A stretch of DNA of 48,674 nt from Roseburia sp. (GTDB lineage Bacteria; Bacillota; Clostridia; Lachnospirales; Lachnospiraceae). The DNA is taken from positions 1 through 48,674 of the forward strand of contig JAMPIG010000018.1 of NCBI GenBank assembly GCA_023662875.1, in the 5' to 3' direction. Below the pieces are notes generated by a model. It was not told where the DNA came from. It did not search any database and was given only the letters and a program-made list of their open reading frames with translations. A program made the translations under genes and the position numbers. This document shows, one piece after another, positions 25,081-34,630 of this stretch (position 1 is its first letter; each line of letters opens with the position of its first letter).

Positions 25081-25996
25081 TACCAGACAGCAGAGCAGGG
25101 AAGCCGGACTTCTCTTTGAAATTGTGGAGATCGGCGCGGTAAAGGTAGATGACAGAGGCGTCATGATTGGGGAATTCAGTCGGCTGATCAAGCCGGAGGT
25201 TTATCATGAGATGCACCTGATCACCAGCAGGCTGATTCATCTGCAGATGCAGGAGCTGGAGAGAGGGAAGCCCTTTCCTCAGGTAGCGGAAGAATTCTTA
25301 AGCTGGTGCGGAACAGGGGAATATCTCTTTTGCACCTGGGGGAATCTGGATCTGACGGAGCTCCAGAGGAACATGGAATATTACAATATGACACCATTGT
25401 CGGAAGGGCCGCTGCCTTTTCTGGACGTGCAGAAGCTGTTCAGTATCGCCTACGAGGACGGGAAGCTGCGCAGGGCGTTGGAGTACGCTGTAGACGAGCT
25501 GGCGATTGAAAAGGACATCCCTTTTCACAGGGCGTTCAGCGACGCGTATTATACGGCCAAAATTCTGAAGGGAATCCTGGAGAAGCATCCGGAAGTGATG
25601 AAGAAGATTTCTTATGATATTTTTCATCCGCCGGTCAGCCGGGAACAGGAGATTCGGGTGCGGTTCGACAATTATGAGAAGTATATTTCCAGGCTCTTTG
25701 ACAATAAGGCGGAGGTCTTTGGGGATAGGGAGGTAAGCTCCAGCAGGTGCTTTGTATGTCGCCGGAATCTGAGGAAGAAGCTTCGCTGGTTTACGCCGAA
25801 CGGACGGAATTACTATTGTCTCGCCCACTGTGAAAAGCACGGCTACTTAAAGGGAAAGATTCGGATTCGACGAACCGATGCGGGGAAGCTTTATGTCGTC
25901 AAGACGACGAAGCTGATTACGGAGAAAGAAGCGCAGGAGCTTACCGAGCGGAGAACCCGGGCGGCGGAAGCCCGGAAGCGCCATGAGACGCGCTGA
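25040..25996 (+). CDS. DEDDh 3'-5' exonuclease (DnaQ/EXOIII fold) with C-terminal Cys motif (318 aa)
   Basis: Residues 1-185 are a DnaQ-like exonuclease: D7 and E9 in IVLDLEW, WGNLDLTEL, and HRAFSDAYYTAKIL with the DEDDh histidine and last aspartate. It could degrade DNA or RNA ends (KapD or sporulation-inhibitor-type relatives). The C-terminal 130 residues include CFVCRRNLRKK and YYCLAHCEKHGYLKG, a possible zinc site, and a basic tail. ATG 25040 follows GAGGAGA and lies inside the previous gene, implying coupled expression. Confidence 0.88.
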   Translation: MNYIVLDLEWNQSNTRQQSREAGLLFEIVEIGAVKVDDRGVMIGEFSRLIKPEVYHEMHLITSRLIHLQMQELERGKPFPQVAEEFLSWCGTGEYLFCTWGNLDLTELQRNMEYYNMTPLSEGPLPFLDVQKLFSIAYEDGKLRRALEYAVDELAIEKDIPFHRAFSDAYYTAKILKGILEKHPEVMKKISYDIFHPPVSREQEIRVRFDNYEKYISRLFDNKAEVFGDREVSSSRCFVCRRNLRKKLRWFTPNGRNYYCLAHCEKHGYLKGKIRIRRTDAGKLYVVKTTKLITEKEAQELTERRTRAAEARKRHETR

Positions 25997-26002
25997 AAAA
26001 CG

Positions 26003-27445
26003 TCACCGCCGTCTGCGTTTCCGATCCTTTTTCCAGGCGCGTCGGCTGCCGAAGGAGAAGGAATAATTGCGAAGCGGGATGCGTATCAGCAGGAACAGGA
26101 GAAGCGCTCCCAGGATTCCGGCGGCTGCCGTCAGAATCCGCACCAGGTTAACATATATGACAGGACTGTCATCTTCTTTCTCCTCGGCGGACAGCATCGG
26201 TTCCATTTCCCCGAAGACCGTAGAATCGCTGCCTGCGGTAAAGCTTACCCGTACCGAGCCGATATCCGCCCCATGGTAGGTATAACGGATAAGAGCCACC
26301 CAATCCTCGGTTTCCGTGTCGTAGGAGATAGCGGAATCCACATCTTCAAAGGAAGTCGTCCGCGGAAGGACAATATAGTCGTCTTTGCTCAGGGTCAGCA
26401 GCTGGCGGGTGCTGCCGAAGATGTCCGTGCCGCCGTAAAACAGATCAATATCACTCATGGTGTACTTTGTCTCGGTTTGGGCGACATTAACCTTCGTAAA
26501 ATTGCTGAAGCCGTAGTCGAAGAGAGAGATAGTGTCCTCGTACTGCAGGGGATCTTCGTCCCGCATAACGGCGCAGATCAGCTTCATGCCGTCCCTCTCC
26601 GCGCAGGAGACCAGGCAGCTTCTGGCGGCCTCTGTGTAGCCGGTCTTACAGCCGACCAGATAGGGATAGGCGTAGGTTCCGCCGGGAATAATCTTCATAC
26701 TGCTGTTTTCGATTTTAGTTACCGGAATCGTGTCGGAGGCGGGGATCTCCAGGCGACGGGTCAGGCTGATCCGGCAAAGCATTTCGTTGGCGAAGAACGC
26801 CCGCCCGATCATGGCGAGGTCATAGGCCGTGGTATAATGATTCTCGTCGGGAAGTCCGTTGGGATTGACAAAGTGCGAATTCAGGCATCCCAGCTCCTCC
26901 GCCCTCTCGTTCATCAGATCCGCGAAAACGCTCCAGTCGGTGGTGCCGGTAATATGCTCCGCCACGGCGAAGGAAACCTCGTTGGCCGAGCGGATCAGAA
27001 TGGCGTTCAGACATTGCTCCATGGTCAGGGTCTGTCCGACGTCCATAGCGATGCCGCTGCTTCCCGGGGGATTGTCGAATACGGCGTCATGGGAGAAGGT
27101 CACGACCTCGTCCAGAGAACAGAGCTCGGTCGCCATCAGCGTCGTCAGGAGCTTGGTGGTGCTGGCGGGGTACTCCTTTTTATGGATGTTCTTGGCGTAA
27201 AGAATCGTTCCCGTATCCGCCTCCATCAGGATCGCGGCGTCCGCCGAGACGATCGGCCCGACGGGCCAGTTTACGATTTCGTTCGTCTGAACCGGCATTT
27301 CCCGCTGCAGCTCCAGACGCTCTTCGTTGGACAGTTCCTCCGCGGACAGGAAGAGGCTGTCGCAGAAAAACAGACAAACGGAACAGAGCAGGGCGACGCC
27401 TGCCGGAAATCGACGATGCAATTTATGAGATAAACGCTTTAACAT
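26003..27445 (-). CDS. D-alanyl-D-alanine carboxypeptidase, PBP5 type (480 aa)
   Basis: Trims the terminal D-Ala from peptidoglycan stem peptides. A signal peptide (RRFPAGVALLCSVCLFFC, about 11-35) is followed by the peptidase S11 domain: SxxK nucleophile S95-T-T-K98, SAN at 152-154, KTG at 266-268. After a beta-rich C-terminal domain a single transmembrane helix (about 440-465) anchors it, with a very basic tail. A C-terminal TM helix plus a signal sequence is common in clostridial DacF-like proteins. It is convergent with the exonuclease gene; stops are 6 bp apart. Confidence 0.92.
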   Translation of the reverse strand: MLKRLSHKLHRRFPAGVALLCSVCLFFCDSLFLSAEELSNEERLELQREMPVQTNEIVNWPVGPIVSADAAILMEADTGTILYAKNIHKKEYPASTTKLLTTLMATELCSLDEVVTFSHDAVFDNPPGSSGIAMDVGQTLTMEQCLNAILIRSANEVSFAVAEHITGTTDWSVFADLMNERAEELGCLNSHFVNPNGLPDENHYTTAYDLAMIGRAFFANEMLCRISLTRRLEIPASDTIPVTKIENSSMKIIPGGTYAYPYLVGCKTGYTEAARSCLVSCAERDGMKLICAVMRDEDPLQYEDTISLFDYGFSNFTKVNVAQTETKYTMSDIDLFYGGTDIFGSTRQLLTLSKDDYIVLPRTTSFEDVDSAISYDTETEDWVALIRYTYHGADIGSVRVSFTAGSDSTVFGEMEPMLSAEEKEDDSPVIYVNLVRILTAAAGILGALLLFLLIRIPLRNYSFSFGSRRAWKKDRKRRRR

Positions 27446-27814
27446 AGGCTAACCTCTTGCGGAGAATCTTTCTGAAGTTAAGTATACACTATTTTCGGAA
27501 AAAACCATAGAGGGAAATGTACGCATTGACAAGTTTTACCGGATACGGTACATTAGATAGTGTCTTCTGATTCCGTTTTTCCTGCCGGTAAATACTGACT
27601 TTTTGCCTTTTCTGGCACAATAACTGCAAGGAAATACAAACAGCTTTCGAATTTCCCTGCAGATTTTAGAAAGCGGCCGACCAGGAGACCAAATAGACAA
27701 GCTGACAGATCAATCACAACCAGCTCATAGGGCGGCAGAGGAAACCGGAGAACCGCTGGATCCGGATGGCGGAGCGAACCCCATGGGACGTGTTTAAAAA
27801 AGCAGGAGGGAAAT
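27446..27814. other. Non-coding leader region before trmB
   Basis: Contains the trmB promoter (27526-27554) and a 260-base untranslated leader. The leader holds an imperfect 12-bp hairpin (27624-27635 with 27651-27662) followed by ATTTTAG, which may be an attenuator. No known riboswitch class recognised and no gene seen. Confidence 0.5.
27526..27554 (+). promoter_or_regulatory. Sigma-A promoter for trmB-trxA
   Basis: TTGACA, 17-bp spacer, TACATT. Best promoter match in this gap; it sits about 260 bases before the trmB ATG. Confidence 0.65.
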
Positions 27815-28492
27815 ATGAGACTGCGGAATATTACGGGATCCAGAGAGGTGATCGCCGGGAGCGCCTGGGTTGTGCAGGAGGAGCTGCAGCCGGAATGCCC
27901 GGGAACCTGGAAGACGATCTTCGGAAACCGGAATCCGATCCGGATCGAGATCGGGATGGGTAAGGGAAAGTTTATCCACGCCATGGCGAAGGCGAATCCG
28001 GAGATCAATTATGTCGGCATCGAAAAGTATTCCAGCGTTCTTCTGCGGGCGATTCAGAAGATGGAGCGGGAGGAGCTGCCGAACCTGAAATTTCTGCGCA
28101 TGGACGCGGAAAATATATTGTCCGTGTTCGCGCCGGGGGAGGTTGACCGGATCTATCTGAATTTCTCCGATCCCTGGCCGAAGGACAGACACGCGAAGCG
28201 GAGGCTTCCGTCCCGGGAGTTTTTGGCGCGGTACGACGTAATCCTGAAGCCGGGAGGGCGGGTGGAATTCAAGACCGACAACCGGGAGCTTTTTGATTTT
28301 GCGCTGGGGGAGCTGGAACCCGCCGGATGGAAGGCTGAGCTGATTACCTATGATCTGCATGGGGATCCGGCGCTGATGGAAGAAAATGTCATGACGGAAT
28401 ATGAAGAGAAATTCTCCGCGATGGGGAATCCTATCTGTAAGTATGTTATAGGCCGCAAAACCCAGCGACCTATAACCGAAAGTATGTTATAG
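27815..28492 (+). CDS. trmB: tRNA (guanine-N7-)-methyltransferase TrmB (225 aa)
   Basis: SAM-dependent enzyme making m7G46 in tRNA variable loops. Visible motifs: EIGMGKGKF (SAM loop, about 46-54), YVGIEKYSS, and the family signature NFSDPWPKDRHAKRRL. TrmB C-terminal TEYEEKFSAMGNPICKYV is present. The last dozen residues (TQRPITESML) come from a 41-bp local duplication: the motif AAGTATGTTATAGGCCGCAA occurs at 28439 and again at 28480. The ancestral protein probably ended soon after IGRK. ATG 27815 follows GGAGGG. Confidence 0.93.
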   Translation: MRLRNITGSREVIAGSAWVVQEELQPECPGTWKTIFGNRNPIRIEIGMGKGKFIHAMAKANPEINYVGIEKYSSVLLRAIQKMEREELPNLKFLRMDAENILSVFAPGEVDRIYLNFSDPWPKDRHAKRRLPSREFLARYDVILKPGGRVEFKTDNRELFDFALGELEPAGWKAELITYDLHGDPALMEENVMTEYEEKFSAMGNPICKYVIGRKTQRPITESML

Positions 28493-28501
28493 GCCGCAAA
28501 A
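28439..28501 (+). repeat. 41-bp-offset direct repeat with hairpin at the trmB 3' end
   Basis: A 22-bp sequence at 28439-28460 recurs at 28480-28501. Between them GTTATAGG-CGC can pair with GCG-CCTATAAC (28445-28476) into a hairpin. The second copy supplies the region just before the trxA Shine-Dalgarno site. Confidence 0.75.
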
Positions 28502-28516
28502 AGAAAGGAGTAGACT

Positions 28517-28837
28517 ATGGAATACCAACTGAAAACCGAAAATTTTGACGAGGAGGTGCTGCAGGCGTCCGTTCCTGTGCTGGTGGATTTTTACGCGGAC
28601 TGGTGCGGCCCCTGTAAGATGATGGCTCCGGTGGTGGCGAAGCTGGCGGAGGAGTTCGAGGGTCGTCTTAAGGTGGGGAAATGTAATGTGGACGACAATA
28701 TGCAGCTGGCGCAGAGATACCGTATTACGAGTATCCCGGCCTTTCTGATCTTTCGGGACGGAGAGGTCGCGGAATCCTTTGTGGGTGCGGTATCGGCCTC
28801 GGAACTGAAAAAGAAGCTGGAGCAGGTTTTAATGTAA
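28517..28837 (+). CDS. trxA: Thioredoxin (106 aa)
   Basis: Cytoplasmic dithiol-disulfide reductant. Complete one-domain thioredoxin: VLVDFYADWCGPCKMM with the WCGPC active site near residues 30-34, cis-proline in ITSIPAFLIF, then VGAVSASELKKKL. ATG 28517 follows AAAGGAG. It lies 24 bp after trmB and is probably co-transcribed with it. No thioredoxin reductase gene is in the window. Confidence 0.95.
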   Translation: MEYQLKTENFDEEVLQASVPVLVDFYADWCGPCKMMAPVVAKLAEEFEGRLKVGKCNVDDNMQLAQRYRITSIPAFLIFRDGEVAESFVGAVSASELKKKLEQVLM

Positions 28838-28909
28838 ATTGTTGAGACAGAAGGGTATTGTGTCAACCTCTGATTGTATGTGCGCTGAGGTGCGCAAAAA
28901 TAAGGTGAA

Positions 28910-29788
28910 ATGAAAAAGGAAATTTTAGTTTATGAGGGAAAAAGAAGCCTGGGGACGCTGGTGGGAGCCGGCCTGTACGCGGCGGGCATCAACCTGTTTG
29001 TAGTTCCTTCCGGTCTGTATACCGGCGGCCTGATGGGTATTTGTCAGGTGATCCGTACCCTTCTGGCGGAGCTGTTGCATCTGCATTTTGAGAGCTTCGA
29101 CATCGCCGGTATTATCTATTATATTGTCAATATCCCGATCTTTATCGTCGCGTTTTCCAGAATGGGCCGGAAATTTTTCGGGAAAACCCTGCTGGCGGTA
29201 ACGGCGATGACGGTTTTTATGTCGGTGATCCCGACGACGCCGATTGTGAACGACGCCATGGCGGCCTGCGTTGTAGGCGGTATTATCTCCGGCGCGGGAA
29301 CGGGGATTATCCTTCGGATGGCGGCGTCCGGCGGGGGGATGGACGTGGTCGGCGTACTGCTGACGAAATGGAGAAACGATTTCAGCGTGGGGAAGGTGAG
29401 CCTTCTGGTAAATCTGGTGTTGTACGCCGCCTGTTTCTTCCTGTTTGACGTGGAGGTTGTGGTTTATTCCATTATTTACGCCGCAGTTTACTCGGTGGCT
29501 ATGGATCGGATGCATACGCAGAACATCAACGTAGAGGTCAACGTGATCACCAAGGCGGATACGACGGCGCTGGAAAAAGAGGTGTTTCAGGAGCTGGGCA
29601 GGGGAATTACAAAGTGGTCCGCCCTGGGAGCTTATACCTACGACCGCTCCCATGTGCTGTATATTATGCTCTCCAAGTACGAGGTGAACCATTTGAAATC
29701 CATCATCCATAAATATGACCCCCACGCCTTTATTGTCGTAAACGAGGGGGTCAGTGTAGACGGGAATTATTTAAAGAAGCTGGGCTAA
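28910..29788 (+). CDS. YitT family membrane protein (292 aa)
   Basis: Five or so transmembrane helices in the first 205 residues (LVGAGLYAAGINLFVVPSG, YTGGLMGICQVI, GGIISGAGTGIILRMAASGG). A DUF2179 cytoplasmic domain follows at about 225-290 (ITKWSALGAYTYDRSHVLYIML, split; DPHAFIVVNEGVSVDGNYLKK). Function of the family is unknown; transport is suspected. ATG 28910 follows AAGGTG. Its stop overlaps the convergent DUF1846 stop by 4 bp. Confidence 0.9.
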   Translation: MKKEILVYEGKRSLGTLVGAGLYAAGINLFVVPSGLYTGGLMGICQVIRTLLAELLHLHFESFDIAGIIYYIVNIPIFIVAFSRMGRKFFGKTLLAVTAMTVFMSVIPTTPIVNDAMAACVVGGIISGAGTGIILRMAASGGGMDVVGVLLTKWRNDFSVGKVSLLVNLVLYAACFFLFDVEVVVYSIIYAAVYSVAMDRMHTQNINVEVNVITKADTTALEKEVFQELGRGITKWSALGAYTYDRSHVLYIMLSKYEVNHLKSIIHKYDPHAFIVVNEGVSVDGNYLKKLG

Positions 29789-31260
29789 TAGCGCTTCTTC
29801 GCGGTCTGGATCGGTTCGCTGGTCAAATCCACGCCGAGGCGCTTGTAGATCTTGATATCCACCTCGGAGAGCATGACGGAGGTATGTACCTGGCAGCCCT
29901 TCAGCTTCGGCAGCTGCTCCAGGGCGCGCCGGGCCTTTTCGCCGGCCACTGCGGACAGGGAGAGGGCGATCAGAACCTCGTCCGTGTGCAGCCGGGGGTT
30001 TTTCCCGCCGAGATAGCGAACCTTTAAGTCCTGGATGGGCTCGATGGCCGCGGGCTTGATCAGGTGCGTATCGTGGTCGATGTCGGCCAGCCGCTTCAGG
30101 GCGTTCAGCAGAAGGGCGGCGGAAGCGCCGAGGAAATCGGAGGTTTTGGAGGTAATAATCTCTCCGTCCGGCAGCTCGATCGCGGCGGTGGGAACGCCCA
30201 GCCGCTCCGCCCGCTCCTTACAGGCCACGGTGACCTTTCTGTCGTCCGTCGTAATCTTGGCCTGCTTCATCAGCAGCTCGATCTTGTAGACCTCGTTTTG
30301 GGAGGCCTCGTCCCGGATAGCCCGGTTTAAGCTGGAATAATAGCGGCGGATAATTTCCATGCGGGAGGCGTCGCAGCAGGCCTCGTCGTCGATGATGCAG
30401 TTTCCGGCCATATTGACACCCATGTCAGTCGGCGATTTATAGGGGTTGCTTCCGTAAATTCCCTCGAAAATCGCGTTCAGCACAGGGAAGATCTCGATAT
30501 CCCGGTTGTAGTTGACTGTGGTTTTCCCGTAGGCCTCCAAGTGAAAGGGATCGATCATATTTACGTCGTTTAAGTCCGCGGTCGCCGCCTCGTAAGCGAG
30601 GTTGATCGGGTGCTTCAGGGGGATATTCCAGATCGGGAAGGTCTCGAATTTCGCGTAACCGGCCTTGATTCCCCTTAGATTGTCATGATAAAGCTGAGAA
30701 AGGCAGGTAGCCATCTTGCCGCTGCCCGGGCCCGGCGCAGTCACGACCACAAGCGGCCTTGAGGTTTCGATATAGTCATTCTTGCCGTAGCCGTTCTCGC
30801 TGACGATCAGCGGTACGTTGGAGGGATAGCCCTCGATAGTATAGTGCAGATATACCCGGATATTCTGCTTCTCCAGCTTTGCCTTGAACTGGTCGGCGCT
30901 GTGCTGTCCGGAGTAATGGGTGATAACGACGCTGCCGACATAAAGGCCTTTCTGCTGGAATTCCTCCCGCAGACGCAGCACGTCTACGTCGTAGGTGATC
31001 CCCAGGTCGCTGCGGATCTTGTTCTTCTCGATGTCCGCGGCGCTGATTACGATTACGATCTCGGCGCAGTCGGAAAGCTGCATCAGCATACGGAGCTTGG
31101 AGTCCGGCGCGAATCCGGGCAGGACGCGGGAGGCGTGATAATCGTCGAAGAGCTTTCCGCCGAATTCCAGATAGAGCTTGTCCCCAAACTGGCCGATCCG
31201 CTCCTTAATATGTTCAGACTGCATTTTCAGATACTTTTCATTGTCAAAACCGTTTCTCAT
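29785..31260 (-). CDS. DUF1846 domain-containing protein (491 aa)
   Basis: Full-length member of the DUF1846 family (usual length about 500): FDNEKYLKMQSEHIKERI start, LYLEFGGKLFDDYHASRVLPGF, RPLVVVTAPGPGSGKMATCL (P-loop-like GPGSGK), and KAGYAKFETFPIWN. Biochemical role unknown; the P-loop-like segment suggests nucleotide binding. Monocistronic on the minus strand, with repeat A copies immediately upstream of its start. Common in Firmicutes. Confidence 0.93.
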   Translation of the reverse strand: MRNGFDNEKYLKMQSEHIKERIGQFGDKLYLEFGGKLFDDYHASRVLPGFAPDSKLRMLMQLSDCAEIVIVISAADIEKNKIRSDLGITYDVDVLRLREEFQQKGLYVGSVVITHYSGQHSADQFKAKLEKQNIRVYLHYTIEGYPSNVPLIVSENGYGKNDYIETSRPLVVVTAPGPGSGKMATCLSQLYHDNLRGIKAGYAKFETFPIWNIPLKHPINLAYEAATADLNDVNMIDPFHLEAYGKTTVNYNRDIEIFPVLNAIFEGIYGSNPYKSPTDMGVNMAGNCIIDDEACCDASRMEIIRRYYSSLNRAIRDEASQNEVYKIELLMKQAKITTDDRKVTVACKERAERLGVPTAAIELPDGEIITSKTSDFLGASAALLLNALKRLADIDHDTHLIKPAAIEPIQDLKVRYLGGKNPRLHTDEVLIALSLSAVAGEKARRALEQLPKLKGCQVHTSVMLSEVDIKIYKRLGVDLTSEPIQTAKKRY

Positions 31261-31328
31261 ACATATCCCCCTGCGTACTCTGTTTCATCAGGAACCTGCG
31301 ATGCATGGCTGTCGTTCACCGCTCGCTT

Positions 31329-31474
31329 TACCATGATTGCGTTGCAATCACGGCATGAATGGCCATCCGGCCGTTTCCTGCCTCGAATAAGGTCATTTTA
31401 CCATGATTGCGTTGCAATCACGGTATGGATGGTCCTCCGGCCGTTTTCTGCCTCGAATAAGGTTATTCTACCAT
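31329..31474 (+). repeat. Dispersed repeat A, copies 2 and 3 in tandem (70-bp period)
   Basis: Units begin at 31329 and 31399. Each holds TACCATGATTGC-GTT-GCAATCACGG (a near-perfect stem, in two arms), then ATGGCCATCCGGCCG or a variant, then CTGCCTCGAATAAGGT. The reverse complement occurs at 13726-13801. Confidence 0.85.
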
Positions 31475-31548
31475 AAATATGCGGATGTTGGAATACGGAA
31501 AGTTTAGAAATCTTTAAGAGAGAACACGTTTTTTTCACATTTAAACTA

Positions 31549-31577
31549 TTGATTTATCAACCGGCAATCTCTATAAT
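31549..31577 (+). promoter_or_regulatory. Sigma-A promoter of ftsH
   Basis: TTGATT, 17-bp spacer, TATAAT. It lies about 100 bp before the chosen ftsH start and argues against longer starts reaching back to 31549. Confidence 0.65.
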
Positions 31578-31677
31578 GAAAAAGGATTGTCAGCGGGACT
31601 TTGCGGCAACGCCGGGATTTTCGATAAAGAGAAAAAGCATATGCGATAGCGGCTACGATGAAAAGAATGGAGAGATT

Positions 31678-34056
31678 ATGAGCAATCGTCCTGATCAATA
31701 TAACGACGGCGGGCAAGGCGGAAACCGGGGTAACGTGCCCGGCGGAGACAACAACAAGCGCGGAGGGAACGAGCCCCCGCGCCGCCCGAATATTATTATG
31801 ATGATCCTGTCGATCATTTCGATTATTTCCTGCATCTTTGCGGTGTATTACCTCTTCAATCTGGATAACCTGAACCAGCAGAGCGTAGAAGTCCCTTATA
31901 CGCAGTTCCTTCAGTATATTGAAGAAGGAAAGATCGACAAGGTTGAGGTACAGGCCAACAGGGAGCTGCAGGATGTTTCGGTAAAGTTTACGCTGAAGAG
32001 TGAGGAGAGCCAGGAGGAGGCGGAGAACCGCAGACCGGTAATGCTCCCCGGGCTTGGCTTTTATAGTATACAGCAGCCGGAGACGGAATACTATTCGGTT
32101 ATCATGGAGGACACCGGCACGCTGACGGCCCGTCTGGAGGCCCATGGCATCGAGGCGGAACGCACGCTTCCCAACAGCTTGAGCCTGCTGGAAATCTTCT
32201 TAAGTCTGCTGCCTGTGCTGGTTATGATCGTCCTGTTCAGTATCATGTTCCGCATGATGAGCAGCAACGGCGGGCCTATGGGTGCCGGGAAAAATAATGC
32301 CAAGGTTTATGTGCAGAAGGAGACGGGAGTAACCTTTAAGGATGTAGCCGGGGAGGACGAGGCGAAGGAATCCCTGGTCGAGGTCGTAGACTTCCTGCAT
32401 AATCCAGGGAAGTACTCCAAGATTGGCGCGAAGCTTCCGAAGGGCGCGTTGCTGGTGGGCCCTCCCGGAACCGGAAAGACGCTGCTGGCGAAGGCGGTGG
32501 CAGGAGAAGCGCATGTGCCCTTCTTCTCCCTGACAGGCTCCGACTTTATCGAGCTGTATGTCGGCGTGGGTGCCAGCCGTGTGCGGGATCTGTTTAAGGA
32601 GGCCAATAAGAACGCCCCCTGTATTATTTTTATCGATGAGATCGACGCGATCGGGCGCAGCCGCGATTCGACTTACGGCGGCGGAGGCGAGGAGAGGGAG
32701 CAGACGCTGAACCAGCTGCTGTCGGAGATGGACGGCTTTGATACCTCGAAGGGAATTTTGATTCTGGGAGCGACCAACCGTCCGGAGATCCTGGATAAGG
32801 CGCTTTTACGCCCGGGCCGGTTCGACAGACGGATTATCGTAGATAAGCCGGATCTGAAGGGACGTGTGGAGATCCTGAAGGTTCACGCAAAGGACGTCAG
32901 GATGGACGAGACGGTAGATCTGGACGCTATCGCCCTGGCAACCAGCGGCGCGGTGGGCTCCGATCTCGCTAATATGATCAACGAGGCGGCGATCAGCGCT
33001 GTCAAGGAAGGCAGGGAGTATGTCTGCCAGCAGGATCTGTTTAACGCGGTGGAGGTCGTCCTGGTCGGTAAGGAAAAGAAAGACCGCATCATGAGCAAGG
33101 AGGAGAGAAAGATCGTCTCCTACCATGAGGTGGGACACGCGCTGATCAGCGCCATGCAGAAGAACTCCGAGCCCGTACAGAAGATTACTATCGTCCCCCG
33201 AACCATGGGAGCGCTGGGCTATGTTATGCATGTTCCGGAGGAGGAGAAATACCTGAATACCGAGGCGGAGCTGCGGGATATGCTGGTCGGCCTGGTAGGG
33301 GGCCGGGCGGCGGAGGAGATCGTCTTTGACACCGTTACCACCGGCGCAGCCAACGATATCGAACGGGCGACGGCGATTGCCCGGAATATGGTGACGCGCT
33401 TCGGCATGAGCAAGAGGTTTGGCCTCGCCGGATTTGCCACAGTGGAGAGCCAGTATCTGGAGGGAAGGATGACGCTGAACTGCAGCGACGAGACGGCGGC
33501 CAGGATCGATGAGGAGGTTGTGGAAATCCTGCGGGAAAGCTACGAGAAGGCTCTTTCCATGCTGCGTGATAACCACGACGTGATGGATAAGCTGGCGGAA
33601 TTCCTGATCGAGAAGGAGACCATAACCGGCAAGGAGTTCATGGAAATCTACCGCAAGGTAAAGGGAATCCCGAAGCCGGAGAAGAAGACGGAGGGTTCAG
33701 AGACGGAAGGGCAGAAGACAGAAAACGCGGAAGGGCAGAAGACAGAAGCTTCGGAAGCGGAAGGCCGGGAGACGGAAGCGGCGGGAAGCGCGGAAGCAGA
33801 AAGCCGGGAAGCGGAAGCCGGAACGGAGAATCGGAGCTCTGTAACGGGAGAAAACCCGGGGACAGAGAGCCGAAAGGCGGAAGCGGAAGAAGATTCGGAA
33901 GCGGAAAAGCAGCAGCCCGCGAGGCTGACAGAGGCCGGAACGGATAGCGAAGCTGAGGAAAAGGCCCGGGCGGAAGAGCAGACGCAGGATGCCCAGGAAG
34001 CGCCTGCCCAGGAGGATAACCGTCCAAGGGGTCGGTTTTCTAACGGGAGGATATAA
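31678..34056 (+). CDS. ftsH: ATP-dependent membrane zinc protease FtsH with long acidic tail (792 aa)
   Basis: Membrane-bound AAA+ protease for quality control. Gly/Asn-rich N-terminus, TM1 about 38-60, extracytoplasmic loop, TM2 about 165-190, then the AAA domain: Walker A GPPGTGKT 261-268, Walker [12 protein letters not shown], and [22 protein letters not shown]. The zinc protease site HEVGH is at 483-487. After the usual end (about residue 662) a 130-residue tail rich in Glu, Ala, Ser and Thr follows, with imprecise repeats of the type EGQKTE/EAEGRE/EAESRE, closing with a basic [13 protein letters not shown] 31678 follows GGAGA. The tail is much longer than in standard FtsH. Confidence 0.95.
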   Translation: MSNRPDQYNDGGQGGNRGNVPGGDNNKRGGNEPPRRPNIIMMILSIISIISCIFAVYYLFNLDNLNQQSVEVPYTQFLQYIEEGKIDKVEVQANRELQDVSVKFTLKSEESQEEAENRRPVMLPGLGFYSIQQPETEYYSVIMEDTGTLTARLEAHGIEAERTLPNSLSLLEIFLSLLPVLVMIVLFSIMFRMMSSNGGPMGAGKNNAKVYVQKETGVTFKDVAGEDEAKESLVEVVDFLHNPGKYSKIGAKLPKGALLVGPPGTGKTLLAKAVAGEAHVPFFSLTGSDFIELYVGVGASRVRDLFKEANKNAPCIIFIDEIDAIGRSRDSTYGGGGEEREQTLNQLLSEMDGFDTSKGILILGATNRPEILDKALLRPGRFDRRIIVDKPDLKGRVEILKVHAKDVRMDETVDLDAIALATSGAVGSDLANMINEAAISAVKEGREYVCQQDLFNAVEVVLVGKEKKDRIMSKEERKIVSYHEVGHALISAMQKNSEPVQKITIVPRTMGALGYVMHVPEEEKYLNTEAELRDMLVGLVGGRAAEEIVFDTVTTGAANDIERATAIARNMVTRFGMSKRFGLAGFATVESQYLEGRMTLNCSDETAARIDEEVVEILRESYEKALSMLRDNHDVMDKLAEFLIEKETITGKEFMEIYRKVKGIPKPEKKTEGSETEGQKTENAEGQKTEASEAEGRETEAAGSAEAESREAEAGTENRSSVTGENPGTESRKAEAEEDSEAEKQQPARLTEAGTDSEAEEKARAEEQTQDAQEAPAQEDNRPRGRFSNGRI

Positions 34057-34130
34057 AATTTGGAAGGAGTGCGTATTTTAATATTTGAAGCAAGTGATGT
34101 GCCTACTGGCAGAAGGCAGGAGCAGGAAGA

Positions 34131-34409
34131 ATGAAATTTGAGTGGGATGAGGATAAAAATTCCATAAATAAAGAGAAGCATAAGATTTCATTTGAGACAG
34201 CGGTTCATATCTTTGATGATCCTTATTATATTGAAATGTTTGATTTTGAACACAGTACTGTTGAAGACAGATATATAGCGATAGGAAGAGTCGGAGATGT
34301 ATTGTTTGTGGTATTTACAGAAAGAAAAGAAGCTGTCAGATTGATTTCGGCCAGACTTGCAACGAATGCAGAAAAGGAGCTTTATTATGATCAGGACATT
34401 CAATATTGA
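34131..34409 (+). CDS. brnT: BrnT family ribonuclease toxin (92 aa)
   Basis: Small RelE-like RNase of the BrnT/BrnA type II toxin-antitoxin family. The signature FEWDEDKNSINKEKHKISFE is at the start, followed by the strand pair DRYIAIGRVGDVLFVVFTER and RLISAR. AGGAGCAGGAAGA precedes the ATG at 34131. Its 3' end overlaps the next gene by 23 bp. The toxin gene leads, as in typical brnTA operons. Confidence 0.9.
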   Translation: MKFEWDEDKNSINKEKHKISFETAVHIFDDPYYIEMFDFEHSTVEDRYIAIGRVGDVLFVVFTERKEAVRLISARLATNAEKELYYDQDIQY

Positions 34410-34566
34410 AAACGGACAGAAGCCTACGGAGGAACAGCTTAGGGAAATAGAAGAAGCCCAAAAATACCCTATTGTTTTTGATGAAGACTGTCAGGAATTG
34501 TCTCCTGCGATGATGAAGGCGTTCAGAAGTGCGGTAGTGCAGAGAAACCGTAAGAAAAAGGCGTAA
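34387..34566 (+). CDS. Short partner of BrnT, presumed antitoxin (59 aa)
   Basis: Begins at ATG 34387 behind AAGGAG, inside the brnT 3' end. It reads MIRTFNIENGQKPTEEQLRE, later VFDEDCQELSPAMMKAF, ending in a very basic RNRKKKA. It is shorter than usual BrnA and I do not see a clear ribbon-helix-helix, so it is assigned by position and overlap. The acidic middle could cover the toxin. Confidence 0.72.
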   Translation: MIRTFNIENGQKPTEEQLREIEEAQKYPIVFDEDCQELSPAMMKAFRSAVVQRNRKKKA

Positions 34567-34630
34567 AACATGATGTAAGAGATAAATACGGCAGGGTTCG
34601 ATAGGGTTTATGCTATTGATGAAAAGCGAA

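Larger units (their letters stand above)
31261..31677. other. 417-bp intergenic region between DUF1846 and ftsH
   Basis: Divergent spacer with two tandem copies of repeat A (31329-31474), an A/T-rich stretch, and the ftsH promoter (31549-31577) with a 100-base leader. No gene seen. Confidence 0.6.

Noticed and set aside
26273-27433. 386-codon plus-strand frame opposite the D,D-carboxypeptidase gene
   Set aside because: Mirror of a complete PBP5 gene with all active-site motifs on the other strand.
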